64,000 nucleotides of DNA from Sphingomonas sp. Root241 (lineage in GTDB: Bacteria > Pseudomonadota > Alphaproteobacteria > Sphingomonadales > Sphingomonadaceae). Shown in pieces: positions 7,489 through 15,526 of this stretch. Both the position numbers and the translations under genes were made by a program. A model generated the notes under the pieces. It had not been told where the DNA came from. It ran no database searches and worked only from the letters and a program-made list of their open reading frames with translations. The DNA is taken from contig NZ_LMIV01000001.1 of the NCBI RefSeq assembly GCF_001428865.1, forward strand, positions 2,231,997-2,295,996. The letters are read 5' to 3'. Within the stretch, counting starts at the first letter, position 1. Each line of letters begins with the position of its first letter.

Positions 7489-8973
7489 CTATCTCCGCAT
7501 GAATTCGGGGGCGACGAGCATCAGCGCAACGCCCTGCCCCGGGCTTTCGGCCCGCGCGATCGACTGCGCGGTGCTCTCGCTCAGCGCATCGGGAAAGAGT
7601 TCGGCGGCGCGCTGGCGGGCATCCACCGTATCGCGGGTGCGCTGCGCCAGCCGCTCGGCCGCCTCGACGCGGCGCATGATCGCGTCGGGCCCGGCCCAGC
7701 TCCCGGCGACATCGTCCCAGCCGGCAGGCGAGCCCGGCTTCCACACCGGCTGGCCGAGCTGAGTCATCAGCCCGTTCATCGCCATCGGGGGAAGCTGCTG
7801 CGCGCCGAGCCCACGGAGCGCCGAAATCGTCCACTCCCAGGGCGACTTGAACTTGACCGGCTGCGCCACCCAGCATTCGGGCGCCTCGACCAATGCACGA
7901 TAGACAGTGGGCAAATCGCCGCCCGAACGCAGAAACGCGGTCTCGAGCTTGCCGACCAAAGCCGGCGGCGGCTCGTCCCCGGCGAAATGGCGCGCGAGCT
8001 TGGTGGCGAGGTGCCGCGCGGTGGCGGGATGTGTCGCGAGCAGGTCGAGCACCGCGGCCGCTTGCGCCTCGCCTTGCTGCGGCCAGCTCTTGCCGAGGAT
8101 CGTCCGCGCACCCGGTTCGTGCAGCCGCGGGGCGAATACGAAGCTGCCCGGCTGGCCCTCGCCGCCGGCATAGGCCGCCCCCCTGCCGCGCCCCAGCCCC
8201 GCAACCGTCCAGCCGGTCATCGCCCGGGCGAATTCGGTGACGTCGGCCTGGCTGTAGCCGGTGCGGACGCCGAGCGTGTGGAGCTCGAGGATCTCGCGGG
8301 CGAGATTCTCGTTGAGCCCCAGCTTCCGGCCGCGCCTTCCCGTAACCTGTCCCAATGCGCTGTTGGGCCCGACCGACTGCGCCTGATCGAGATAGATCAG
8401 CATCGCCGGATGCCGCTCGACCGCGTGGAGCATGTCGCCGAACTTGCCGAGCACATGCGGCCGCACCGCTTCGAACTCCAGGCTGCCGGCGAGCCCCACC
8501 ATCTCCAGCTTGTCCGCGGACACCGCGAAGTGATTGGCCCAGAAATGCACCAGCCGCTCGGCGAAGGGCGCCGGGGAATTGAGCGCGACGAGCGCCCGCG
8601 CCGAGATCGCGCCGGCATAATGGTCGCGCGCCTGCAGCCGCGCGGCGCGGCGCGCCTGCGCTACGGGATCGTCCGCCTTTTCCTGCTCGGGCATCGGTTG
8701 CATCGCCGAGCCCCGCATCGCCGGATCGGTCTCCATCTCGGGCTTCATGGGGGCAGCATTGCGCTTTTCGCGCTGGAGCAGGCGCACTTCGCGCAGATAT
8801 TCGGTGAGTTCGCTCGCGATGCTGCTGCTCGGTGCGAGCGCCGCGATCGCCTGCGGCCGGGCCTCGTAACGATCGAACTGGTCGAGCACCCACCGCGCCG
8901 GATCGGGCCCCGGCGCGTCGCCCGGACGGCCGCCAAGGCCGAACCGGTTGAGTGCAATGCTTGCCTTGGCCAT
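7489..8973 (-). CDS. DUF1800 family protein
   Basis: A 494-residue protein of the DUF1800 family, recognised from ALNRFGLGGRPGD at the N-terminus, LVHFWANHFAVSADK, NENLAREILELHTLGV, and GTHP-like DLLATHPATARHLATKLARHFAGDEPP. The start is placed at the ATG at 8973 because GAGGGTG lies at ribosome-site distance before it; an in-frame GTG three codons earlier is the alternative. No clear signal peptide is seen, which is odd beside its Tat-type partner. The function is unknown. It forms a two-gene unit with the DUF1501 gene (3-base gap). Confidence 0.9.
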   Translation of the reverse strand: MAKASIALNRFGLGGRPGDAPGPDPARWVLDQFDRYEARPQAIAALAPSSSIASELTEYLREVRLLQREKRNAAPMKPEMETDPAMRGSAMQPMPEQEKADDPVAQARRAARLQARDHYAGAISARALVALNSPAPFAERLVHFWANHFAVSADKLEMVGLAGSLEFEAVRPHVLGKFGDMLHAVERHPAMLIYLDQAQSVGPNSALGQVTGRRGRKLGLNENLAREILELHTLGVRTGYSQADVTEFARAMTGWTVAGLGRGRGAAYAGGEGQPGSFVFAPRLHEPGARTILGKSWPQQGEAQAAAVLDLLATHPATARHLATKLARHFAGDEPPPALVGKLETAFLRSGGDLPTVYRALVEAPECWVAQPVKFKSPWEWTISALRGLGAQQLPPMAMNGLMTQLGQPVWKPGSPAGWDDVAGSWAGPDAIMRRVEAAERLAQRTRDTVDARQRAAELFPDALSESTAQSIARAESPGQGVALMLVAPEFMRR

Positions 8974-9193
8974 GGCGATCACCCTCGTTGCCCCGTCAAG
9001 GTGATACCCGCAACCTGTCGCAGAAGTTTGTCAGCCCAACGGTTCGTCGCGATTCATGCACGGATTGCAATCATGCCTGCCGCGCTTTGCGATTGCCGGT
9101 CTTGTTGCGTTGCAGCATTTTGATTTCGAGAACAGAACAAGACACAACAGGGATGCCGGTCTGGCTCTTTCGAGTTTTTGAAGGAGATAGATC

Positions 9194-9472
9194 GTGACCA
9201 AGCTTCTTATCGCCGCCGCCGCCGCCGTAATCGCTTTTGCGGCCCCCGCCACTGCCAAGGAACGCGTGTTCACCCACGAAGGCGTGACCTATGCCTATAC
9301 CGCGCAGCCCCAGGGCGACGCGCTCGTCCTCGAGGGCAAGGCCTCGAAGGGCGGCAAGTTCCGCCTCGTCGTCAAGGGCGACTGGGTGAGCGGCTATGCC
9401 GGTGGTGCACGCGTCTCGTTCCGCGCACCGAAGCGCGAAGAGGCCGACGCGATCCTCGTCGCGCAGCGCTAA
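9194..9472 (+). CDS. Small secreted protein of unknown function
   Basis: A 92-residue protein starting at GTG 9194, preceded by an ideal ribosome site AAGGAGATAG. Residues 1-21 (MTKLLIAAAAAVIAFAAPATA) are a clear signal peptide with an AxA cleavage site. The mature part of about 70 residues is basic and rich in beta-prone residues (VFTHEGVTYAYTAQPQGD). I do not recognise the family. It is a single-gene unit closed by a strong terminator at 9482. The 211 bases upstream (8983-9193) hold no other gene and presumably its promoter. Confidence 0.8.
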   Translation: MTKLLIAAAAAVIAFAAPATAKERVFTHEGVTYAYTAQPQGDALVLEGKASKGGKFRLVVKGDWVSGYAGGARVSFRAPKREEADAILVAQR

Positions 9473-9481
9473 ATCGAAACG

Positions 9482-9516
9482 GGGGCCTTCGCATCTGGCG
9501 GAGGCCCCTTTTTTTT
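9482..9516 (+). terminator. Rho-independent terminator after the small secreted gene
   Basis: Stem GGGGCCT (9482-9488) pairs with AGGCCCC (9502-9508) and is followed by eight Ts (9509-9516). It sits 10 bases after the stop of the 9194-9472 gene and separates it from the convergent dgt gene. Confidence 0.92.
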
Positions 9517-9521
9517 GCGCG

Positions 9522-10688
9522 TCAGAACCCCTCGGGCAGCGCGATCGGCCCGACGACTTCCTCGTAGCGCGCGATCGCGTAGCGATCGGTCATCCCGGCG
9601 ATGAAGTCGGCGATGTGCCGGCTCCGCCACGGCTCCTCCGCCGGCAACGCCTCGCGCCACTCCGCCGGCATTTGCGCCGGATCGGCAGCATAGGCCGCGA
9701 ACAGCCCCGCCACCACGCCATGCGCCGCCTCGGCCGCCGCCATCTGGCCCGGATGGTGATAAAGATTGGCGTACATGAAGCGCTTGAGCCCGCGCTCGGC
9801 CTCGCGCATCGCATCCGAGAACGTCACGAGGCAGCGGCCCGCCGCGCGCACGTCGGCCAGCGTCTCGATCCCGCCCTCGGCCAGACGCGCCTGGGTCGAT
9901 GCGATCAGGTCGTTGACCATCTCGCCGATCTGGGAACGGATCAGCTCGCCGACCAGCCGCCGCGCCGGCACGCCCGGAAACCTCGCTTCGACGCGGCGCC
10001 ACCCTTCCGCGATCATCGGCACCTGCATCAGCTGGTCGAGGCTCAACAGCCCGGCACGCAGGCCATCGTCGATGTCGTGATTGTCATAGGCGATGTCGTC
10101 GGCCAGCGCCGCGACCTGCGCCTCGAGCGACGGCCAATGGTCGAGCTCGAGCGGAAATTGCGCGTCTGCCGCCGCCAGCGCCCATTGGGGCGCAGCGATC
10201 GGGCCATTGTGCTTGGCGAGCCCTTCGAGCGTCTCCCAGGTGAGGTTGAGCCCGTTCCAACTGGGATAGGGCCGGTCGAGCTCGGTCAGCGTGCGCAGCG
10301 TATGGCCGTTGTGATCGAACCCGCCCTGCCCGGCCAGCGCCGCCTCCAGCGCGTCCTCTCCGGCATGGCCGAAGGGCGGATGGCCGATATCGTGCGCCAG
10401 GCACAAAGCCTCGGTCAGGTCCTCGTTGAGCCCCAGCGTGCGCGCGATCGTCCGCCCGATTTGCGCGACTTCGAGGCTGTGGGTCAGCCGCACCCGGAAA
10501 TGATCGCCGTCGGGCGCCATGAAGACCTGGGTCTTGTGGCGGAGACGCCGGAAGCTGATCGAATGGATGATCCGGTCGCGATCGCGCTGAAAGGCGTCGC
10601 GCGGGCCGCGGACAGTCCCGCTTTGTTCTTCGTGGATGCGCCCGCGGCTCTGGTCCGGTGTGCTCGCCCAGGAGGAAGTCGCTCTCAC
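9522..10688 (-). CDS. dgt: Deoxyguanosinetriphosphate triphosphohydrolase-like protein
   Basis: A 388-residue HD-domain hydrolase that splits dNTPs into deoxynucleoside and triphosphate. The HD signature is clear: [17 protein letters not shown], then [19 protein letters not shown] with the His-Asp pair, and [13 protein letters not shown] with the later aspartates. The [20 protein letters not shown] stretch is typical of the family. The start is uncertain: GTG at 10688 is chosen because family-like sequence begins there ([16 protein letters not shown]), while the frame stays open to 10781 across the neighbouring operator. It is divergent from the XRE gene and may share that control region. Confidence 0.9.
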   Translation of the reverse strand: MRATSSWASTPDQSRGRIHEEQSGTVRGPRDAFQRDRDRIIHSISFRRLRHKTQVFMAPDGDHFRVRLTHSLEVAQIGRTIARTLGLNEDLTEALCLAHDIGHPPFGHAGEDALEAALAGQGGFDHNGHTLRTLTELDRPYPSWNGLNLTWETLEGLAKHNGPIAAPQWALAAADAQFPLELDHWPSLEAQVAALADDIAYDNHDIDDGLRAGLLSLDQLMQVPMIAEGWRRVEARFPGVPARRLVGELIRSQIGEMVNDLIASTQARLAEGGIETLADVRAAGRCLVTFSDAMREAERGLKRFMYANLYHHPGQMAAAEAAHGVVAGLFAAYAADPAQMPAEWREALPAEEPWRSRHIADFIAGMTDRYAIARYEEVVGPIALPEGF

Positions 10689-10762
10689 GCTGGCGGCACT
10701 AGCGGGTCGGCGCGCGCTTGTCGAAGGTTGATGCGAGTGTACGTCGGTCTCGCCTCCATGGT

Positions 10763-10780
10763 TGTAAAGAGCTCTTGACA
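10763..10780. promoter_or_regulatory. Operator 1 of the XRE/membrane pair
   Basis: An imperfect palindrome, TGTAAAGAGCTCTTGACA, differing from perfect symmetry at one position in the right arm. It is a near copy of the site at 10795 and the centres are 32 bases apart, about three helical turns. It lies between dgt and the XRE gene. The right arm contains a TTGACA that could be the -35 box for the XRE gene, so binding would block polymerase. Confidence 0.75.
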
Positions 10781-10802
10781 CTCAGGCTGACGTCTGTAAA
10801 GA
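10775..10802 (+). promoter_or_regulatory. Predicted sigma-70 promoter of the XRE gene
   Basis: TTGACA at 10775-10780 and TAAAGA at 10797-10802 with a 16-base spacer. Both hexamers lie inside the two palindromic operator sites. Transcription would start near 10810, shortly before the TTG start at 10828. The position relative to the operators suggests autorepression. Confidence 0.5.
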
Positions 10803-10812
10803 ACTCTTTACA
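10795..10812. promoter_or_regulatory. Operator 2 of the XRE/membrane pair
   Basis: TGTAAAGAACTCTTTACA: perfect 8-base arms TGTAAAGA and TCTTTACA around a 2-base centre. It overlaps the predicted -10 box and lies 15 bases before the XRE start. The symmetric arms fit a dimeric helix-turn-helix repressor, most simply the XRE protein encoded next to it. Confidence 0.8.
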
Positions 10813-10827
10813 GGCAGGAGAGTCGTC

Positions 10828-11034
10828 TTGGAAAACCGCTTGAAGGCGATGCGCGAGGGATACGGATGGAGCCAAGGCGAACTCGCCCGGCGGCTCGGGG
10901 TCTCGCGGCAGACGATCAACGCGGTTGAAACCGACAAATACGATCCCAGCCTCCCGCTGGCTCTGCGCATGGCAAAGTTGTTCGGCGTCGCCGTGCCCGA
11001 GCTGTTCATCGACCACTGGGAACCGGGGGAATGA
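10828..11034 (+). CDS. Small XRE-family transcription regulator
   Basis: A 68-residue protein that is almost entirely one Cro/C1-type helix-turn-helix: MENRLKAMREGYGWSQGELA then RRLGVSRQTINAVETDKYDP, and a last helix LPLALRMAKLFGVAV. It starts at TTG 10828 behind GGCAGGAGAG. Proteins of this size and type often pair with a membrane protein and repress their own operon. Here the downstream membrane-protein gene starts within its stop (ATGA), so the two are translationally coupled. The two palindromes upstream are its probable target sites. Confidence 0.88.
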   Translation: MENRLKAMREGYGWSQGELARRLGVSRQTINAVETDKYDPSLPLALRMAKLFGVAVPELFIDHWEPGE

Positions 11035-11873
11035 TCGAAATGGCGAATGACAAGTCTGCGCCCAGCTGGCGCAACTTTGCGGCATGGAGCGCAGTGGGTG
11101 CGGTATTCTACGTCCTCGCCCTCTGGGTCGCCATGCTGTTCCTGCATCAGGACATCATGGACGCGGTCGTCCGGCCGACCCGGGTCACTGCGCAGCTGGG
11201 GCTGGCGATGCTGTTCTCGATAGCGGTCGTCGGCTTCACCAGCCGCAAGCGATCGCTCAATCTCGGAACGCTCCGCAATTTCCTGATCCAGAACGCAGTG
11301 GCCATCCTAGCTTTCCTGCTCGTCATCTGGGGCTTCAGCGCGCTCGCTCGCACCGAGGTGGGCGCCTCGGAGTGGATCGCCGCCGTGACGGGCGCGACGC
11401 TTGTCGTCATCGCCATCCTCGGCGGCCTCGCCACCGCGAGCGTCCACACGGGCCTCCACCTCGTCGATGACGAAATGACTGCCGAGGACCTGCGCGAACG
11501 CGGCCGGCTGATGCTTTGCAGCTTCACCTGGATAGCGTGCTACGGCCTGTTGCTGATCGCGCTGGGCCTCGCTGGCGCTGGCATCCTTTCCCCGGCAGCG
11601 GCCCTGGCGGGCGCACTGGTACTCATCGCCATCCTGACGCTGCTGGCGATCGCGGCGTGGCGGCTGTCGGACGAGTTGGGGCGCACGCTGTCGCACGAGA
11701 CCGGCAATATGGCCTTCTACCTGATCCTGGTGCTCGGCGGCGGCTGGGCGATGCTGGCACATCTCGGCTTCGTCGCCGCGCCCGCGCCGCTCGATTGGCT
11801 GACGATATTCACCGTGCTCCTGTTCGTGGCGAGCTTCATCGTGCTGGGGCGGAGGAAGTTGCTGACGCACTGA
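11031..11873 (+). CDS. Multi-pass membrane protein paired with XRE regulator
   Basis: A 280-residue protein with about eight predicted membrane helices in four pairs (roughly 20-40, 54-72, 88-106, 118-138, 163-185, 190-208, 225-245, 252-272). A charged loop (HLVDDEMTAEDLRERGR) lies in the middle. The alternation of hydrophobic pairs hints at an internal duplication. No catalytic motif is recognised and the family is unknown to me. The start overlaps the XRE stop by 4 bases; an ATG four codons in (MANDKS) is an alternative start. By analogy with other small XRE plus membrane pairs, it may modulate the regulator, but this is inference. Confidence 0.8.
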   Translation: MIEMANDKSAPSWRNFAAWSAVGAVFYVLALWVAMLFLHQDIMDAVVRPTRVTAQLGLAMLFSIAVVGFTSRKRSLNLGTLRNFLIQNAVAILAFLLVIWGFSALARTEVGASEWIAAVTGATLVVIAILGGLATASVHTGLHLVDDEMTAEDLRERGRLMLCSFTWIACYGLLLIALGLAGAGILSPAAALAGALVLIAILTLLAIAAWRLSDELGRTLSHETGNMAFYLILVLGGGWAMLAHLGFVAAPAPLDWLTIFTVLLFVASFIVLGRRKLLTH

Positions 11874-11913
11874 ATGGCGAACCGGACCTCTGGCAGTGGG
11901 CTGAGGAGACAGT

Positions 11914-13848
11914 TCAGTCCGCCCCGAGCCTAGTCACCTTCTGTCCGGCCTCGCTGGTGAAGACGAAGCCCGAAACGCCCGACTTGCCGAGCGTGTTGAC
12001 GAAGGCCTGCGCCTCGGCGGCGGTCTTGAACGGCCCCGTCAGCACGCGATTGGTGGCGCGCAGCGGCGTCCACCAGCCGGTCTTGCCTTTCAGCGCGGGT
12101 GCCTTGGCCACGACTGCCTTCCATGCCTTGGACAGGCTCGCTTGGTTTGCGCCGCCGGCGACCTGGACCCAGACGCGCGCCGGCTCGGCCTTGGTCTTCG
12201 GGTCGGGCTTCTTCGCCTTGGGATCCGGCTTGGCGAGTTCCGCCTTCTTCACATCCTTGCTTTTGGCCGGTTCGGGCTTGGCTGGTTCAGGCTTGGGCTT
12301 TGCCAGGGCGGGCTTGGCAGCCCCGGGTGTGGCCGCAGCGACGCGCGCGGGTTCGGGCGGAAGATCGACCGGAGTCGCATTGACGATCTGGAGTTCCTCG
12401 CCGGGAATGGTGATGCCCGCGACGATCGCGGCGAGCACCGAATCCTCCTGCCCCACGCGCGCCGGACCCGGCGGCGCCGGCTCGCGAGCCGCAACGGCGA
12501 TAGGCTGCGGTTCGGGCCCACCTGTGGCCGGGCGCGCGCTGTCGGGTAGCGTGGTGACGGGTTGTTGCGCAGGTGTCGCGGCGACTGTGGCCGGCGCAGG
12601 CGTGGGCGACGAAGGCTCGGGTGCGGGCGCAACGGCGGCGCGCGCGGTGTCGCCGCTCGATACCGCCGCGGGGACGCCTTGTCCGGGTGCCGTGATGGCG
12701 CTGCGTTCGGGCGAGGGACTCTCGTTGCGTGCGACCCGCGTCGGCTCGGCCGCCTCGCGGATCGGGGCGTCGATCTCGTCGGCGCGCGGCGCGGGGAGCG
12801 GCTGGACCAGCGGCGTCTCCTGCCGGGGTGCAGGCGGCGGGCCGGGCAGCGGCGCGGCGGCCGCGGCATGCACCGGCGTGGCAGCGGCGGTCTGCACCGG
12901 GACGGTGCGCCGCGCGGGCGGGGCGACTTGGCGTGCATCGCGCTCACGCTCGCGGCGCGATCTGCGGTCTCTATCCTGCGGTGCCTCGGTTACCGGCGTT
13001 CGAGCCGGCTGCGCCTGCGCCGTCTGGACAGGACGCGCCGCAGGGACATAGCGCGGCAGCGGGGGCGCCAGGCGCGCATCGGCGAGCCGTGCCGCGCTGG
13101 GCGAGAATTGGCCGAAATGCACGGCGAAGGCACGATCGGCAGGCGCGAGATTGGCGAGCCGACGGAAGAAGGGCGCAAGCGACGACCCCATATTCCCCGG
13201 CATCATGCTCGTCGCGATCCGTTCGGCGCCGGGGATATCGTCGTTCATCGCGAGGATGAAGGCGCGTGCGCGCCACGCCGCGCGATCGCTCTTGCGGAGC
13301 AGCGGGTCGAGTTGACGCATCGCCTCCTCGACATCGCCCGTAATGCCCAGCGACAGCGCATAGCGGCGCACCGTCTCGTCATCGCGTTCGCTTTGCAGCG
13401 CCAGCTTGTAATCGGCTTGCGCCAGCACCGGCTGCCCGAGCAGGTCATAAGCGAAACCGCGATCGGCGGCATATTCGCGCACCGGCAGTCCGCGCGCCTC
13501 AGCCGTCTGGAACAGGCGCAGCGCCTCGCCCGGCCGCTCCATCCGGACGAGCGTCGAGCCGCGGCCGGAAAGCACGCCTGGATTGGTGGGATCAATCGCC
13601 TCGGCACGCGCAAAAAAGGCGAGCGCTGCGGCGGTGTCACCGAGGCGCGCACTCAGATTGCCGGCCTCCAGCAACGCGCGCACGTCGCGCGGATTCGCCG
13701 CAAGCACGCGCATCTCCTGCGCAAGGCTATCGGCGTCGGGATTGGTTGCGGGGACGAACCCGGTCTGGGCGAGCGCCGGCACGGCGCCCGAGCCCGCGAC
13801 AAGGGTTAACGCCAGCGCGATACTGCGCAGGGAGCGAATCTGCTTCAT
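11914..13848 (-). CDS. TPR and SPOR domain exported protein
   Basis: A 644-residue protein with a Sec signal peptide (residues 1-27, cleavage after ALA). Tetratricopeptide-like helices cover about residues 45-200 (LLEAGNLSARLGDTAAALAF is typical). A very long Pro/Ala-rich, low-complexity region follows at about 260-545. A C-terminal SPOR domain begins near residue 555 (VWVQVAGGANQASLSKAWK). The SPOR domain should bind septal peptidoglycan, and the gene lies directly downstream of ftsZ on the same strand. A role in division or daughter-cell separation is likely but not shown. An alternative view is a general envelope scaffold. The gene follows two hairpins that may separate it from the dcw transcript. 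Confidence 0.85.
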   Translation of the reverse strand: MKQIRSLRSIALALTLVAGSGAVPALAQTGFVPATNPDADSLAQEMRVLAANPRDVRALLEAGNLSARLGDTAAALAFFARAEAIDPTNPGVLSGRGSTLVRMERPGEALRLFQTAEARGLPVREYAADRGFAYDLLGQPVLAQADYKLALQSERDDETVRRYALSLGITGDVEEAMRQLDPLLRKSDRAAWRARAFILAMNDDIPGAERIATSMMPGNMGSSLAPFFRRLANLAPADRAFAVHFGQFSPSAARLADARLAPPLPRYVPAARPVQTAQAQPARTPVTEAPQDRDRRSRRERERDARQVAPPARRTVPVQTAAATPVHAAAAAPLPGPPPAPRQETPLVQPLPAPRADEIDAPIREAAEPTRVARNESPSPERSAITAPGQGVPAAVSSGDTARAAVAPAPEPSSPTPAPATVAATPAQQPVTTLPDSARPATGGPEPQPIAVAAREPAPPGPARVGQEDSVLAAIVAGITIPGEELQIVNATPVDLPPEPARVAAATPGAAKPALAKPKPEPAKPEPAKSKDVKKAELAKPDPKAKKPDPKTKAEPARVWVQVAGGANQASLSKAWKAVVAKAPALKGKTGWWTPLRATNRVLTGPFKTAAEAQAFVNTLGKSGVSGFVFTSEAGQKVTRLGAD

Positions 13849-13869
13849 TCGGGATCAGCTAAAGGCGCG

Positions 13870-13931
13870 ATTGGCTGAACCGCCAATGACGCGTCGCCGG
13901 CAGCTCGCCGAAGCGAGAGCCGCCGGCGACG
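13870..13931 (-). terminator. Hairpins downstream of ftsZ
   Basis: Two inverted repeats lie between the ftsZ stop and the TPR-SPOR gene. The first has perfect 10-base arms CGTCGCCGGC (13892-13901) and GCCGGCGACG (13922-13931). The second is ATTGGC/GCCAAT at 13870-13887. Neither is followed by a clear T-run on the minus strand, so termination may be partial or Rho-assisted, or the hairpins may protect the ftsZ message. Confidence 0.5.
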
Positions 13932-13939
13932 AACGCCCC

Positions 13940-15415
13940 TTACTGGTTGTTCTGGCTGCGCAGGAACCGCGGAATGTCGAGCGGATCCTTGTCATCGTCA
14001 TCGGTGGGTTTGGAGGCACCACGCGAGGCCATGCGCTCGAACAGCGTGCCGCCGGCGCGGCGTGCGGGCTTGGCCTCGGGTGCGGCTTCCTCCTCGCTGC
14101 CGCCGGTCAGCCAGCGGCGGCGGCTGGTCAGCTCGGGCGCCGGCTCCTCTACGGGCTCCTCGATGGGCATTGCGCTGCCCTCGCCAAGCAACAGCTCGTC
14201 GGAATTGCCGGCATCGTCATAGCTCGCTGTCGGCTCTTCCTGGGGCTCGACTTCCGGCGCTTCCGGAGCTTCGAGAACCAGTGCCTCTTCCTCCGGCTCC
14301 TGCGCTTCCGCCTCGTAGCCGGGATCGGAGAGGCCGGCCTCCGGAGCAGCCTCGGCGGCAACGGGTTCGGCGGCAGCCGCGCTGCGGCGCGGAGTCGAGA
14401 AGGAGAAGACGCGCGGCTGTTCGGCGGCGGGCGCCGCACGCGCCTGCGCATCGGCATCGATGCCGGTCGCGACGACCGAGACGCGGATCTTGCCTTCGAG
14501 ATCGGGATTGAATGCCGAGCCCCAGATGATGTTGGCGTCCTCGTCGACCAGCTCGCGGATATGGTTCGCGGCTTCGTCGACTTCGAGCAGGCGCATGTCC
14601 TCGCCGCCGGTGATCGAGACGATCACGCCCTTGGCGCCATTCATCGAGACGCCGTCGAGCAGCGGGTTGGCGATAGCCTTCTGCGCCGCGATCAGAGCGC
14701 GATCATCGCCCTCGGCCTCGCCGGTGCCCATCATCGCCTTGCCCATCTCCTGCATCACCGAGCGGACGTCGGCGAAGTCGAGGTTGATCAGGCCCGGCAT
14801 GACCATCAGGTCGGTGATGCCGCGAACGCCCTGCTGGAGGACCTCGTCGGCCATCTCGAACGCCTGCTTGAAGGTCGTGTTGGCATTGGCGATCAGGAAC
14901 AGGTTCTGATTGGGGATGACGATGAGCGTATCGACATATTTCTGAAGCTCTTCGATACCCGATTCCGCCGATTGCGCGCGGCGGCGGCCTTCGAAGGCGA
15001 ACGGCTTGGTGACCACGCCGACGGTCAGGATGCCCATGTCGCGCGCTGCCTTCGCGATCACCGGCGCTGCGCCGGTGCCGGTGCCGCCGCCCATGCCGGC
15101 GGCGATGAAGCACATATGCGCGCCCTCGAGCGCCTTCTGGACCTGGTCGATCGTCTCTTCGGCGGCGGCACGCCCGATTTCGGGGCGCGACCCGGCACCC
15201 AGGCCCTGCGTGATCTTCGCGCCCAGCTGGATGCGATGCCCGGCAGACGACTGCTTGAGTGCCTGGGCGTCGGTGTTCGCCACGAGGAACTCGACTCCCA
15301 GCACATCGGCGCGGATCATGTTCGCGATCGCGTTGCCGCCCGCGCCGCCGACGCCGATCACCGTGATCTTGGGCGTCAGCTCATCGACGTCAGCCGGAAG
15401 AAATTCGATGCTCAT
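13940..15415 (-). CDS. ftsZ: Cell division protein FtsZ
   Basis: A 491-residue tubulin-like GTPase that forms the division ring. The GTP-binding signature is [10 protein letters not shown] (about residues 109-118) and the N-terminal loop is [10 protein letters not shown]. After the globular domain (about residue 325) comes a long acidic Glu/Ala linker, then the conserved C-terminal peptide DIPRFLRSQ that contacts FtsA and other partners. The start is ATG 15415 behind GGGGAGAT; the open frame upstream is not FtsZ-like. It is the last gene of the dcw cluster. Unlike its neighbours it has a 111-base leader after ftsA, which leaves room for its own promoter. Confidence 0.98.
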   Translation of the reverse strand: MSIEFLPADVDELTPKITVIGVGGAGGNAIANMIRADVLGVEFLVANTDAQALKQSSAGHRIQLGAKITQGLGAGSRPEIGRAAAEETIDQVQKALEGAHMCFIAAGMGGGTGTGAAPVIAKAARDMGILTVGVVTKPFAFEGRRRAQSAESGIEELQKYVDTLIVIPNQNLFLIANANTTFKQAFEMADEVLQQGVRGITDLMVMPGLINLDFADVRSVMQEMGKAMMGTGEAEGDDRALIAAQKAIANPLLDGVSMNGAKGVIVSITGGEDMRLLEVDEAANHIRELVDEDANIIWGSAFNPDLEGKIRVSVVATGIDADAQARAAPAAEQPRVFSFSTPRRSAAAAEPVAAEAAPEAGLSDPGYEAEAQEPEEEALVLEAPEAPEVEPQEEPTASYDDAGNSDELLLGEGSAMPIEEPVEEPAPELTSRRRWLTGGSEEEAAPEAKPARRAGGTLFERMASRGASKPTDDDDKDPLDIPRFLRSQNNQ

Positions 15416-15526
15416 TCTAGTATCTCCCCTGGCGCCGCCATCGCGCTGGGGCGGCACCGTCGAACGCTTTGATGCACTATGGATGCAACCGACTCTAGTG
15501 GAAACAGGGTCGCCGGTCGTATTTCT

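Noticed and set aside
6296..8893. An 865-codon minus-strand frame overlapping both DUF genes
   Set aside because: Out of frame with the recognised DUF1501 and DUF1800 products; composition is Arg/Ala/Gly-rich noise.
5869..9123. A 1084-codon open frame on the plus strand across the DUF1501/DUF1800 genes
   Set aside because: It is the antisense shadow of two clear genes in very GC-rich DNA, rich in Arg/His/Pro, with no ribosome site or family motif.
10689..10781. Longer N-terminus for Dgt starting at 10781
   Set aside because: It would read through operator 1 and its residues are not like the family; the GTG at 10688 is preferred.
12562..13809. A 415-codon plus-strand frame opposite the TPR-SPOR gene
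   Set aside because: Low-complexity Arg-rich antisense reading of a Pro/Ala-rich gene.
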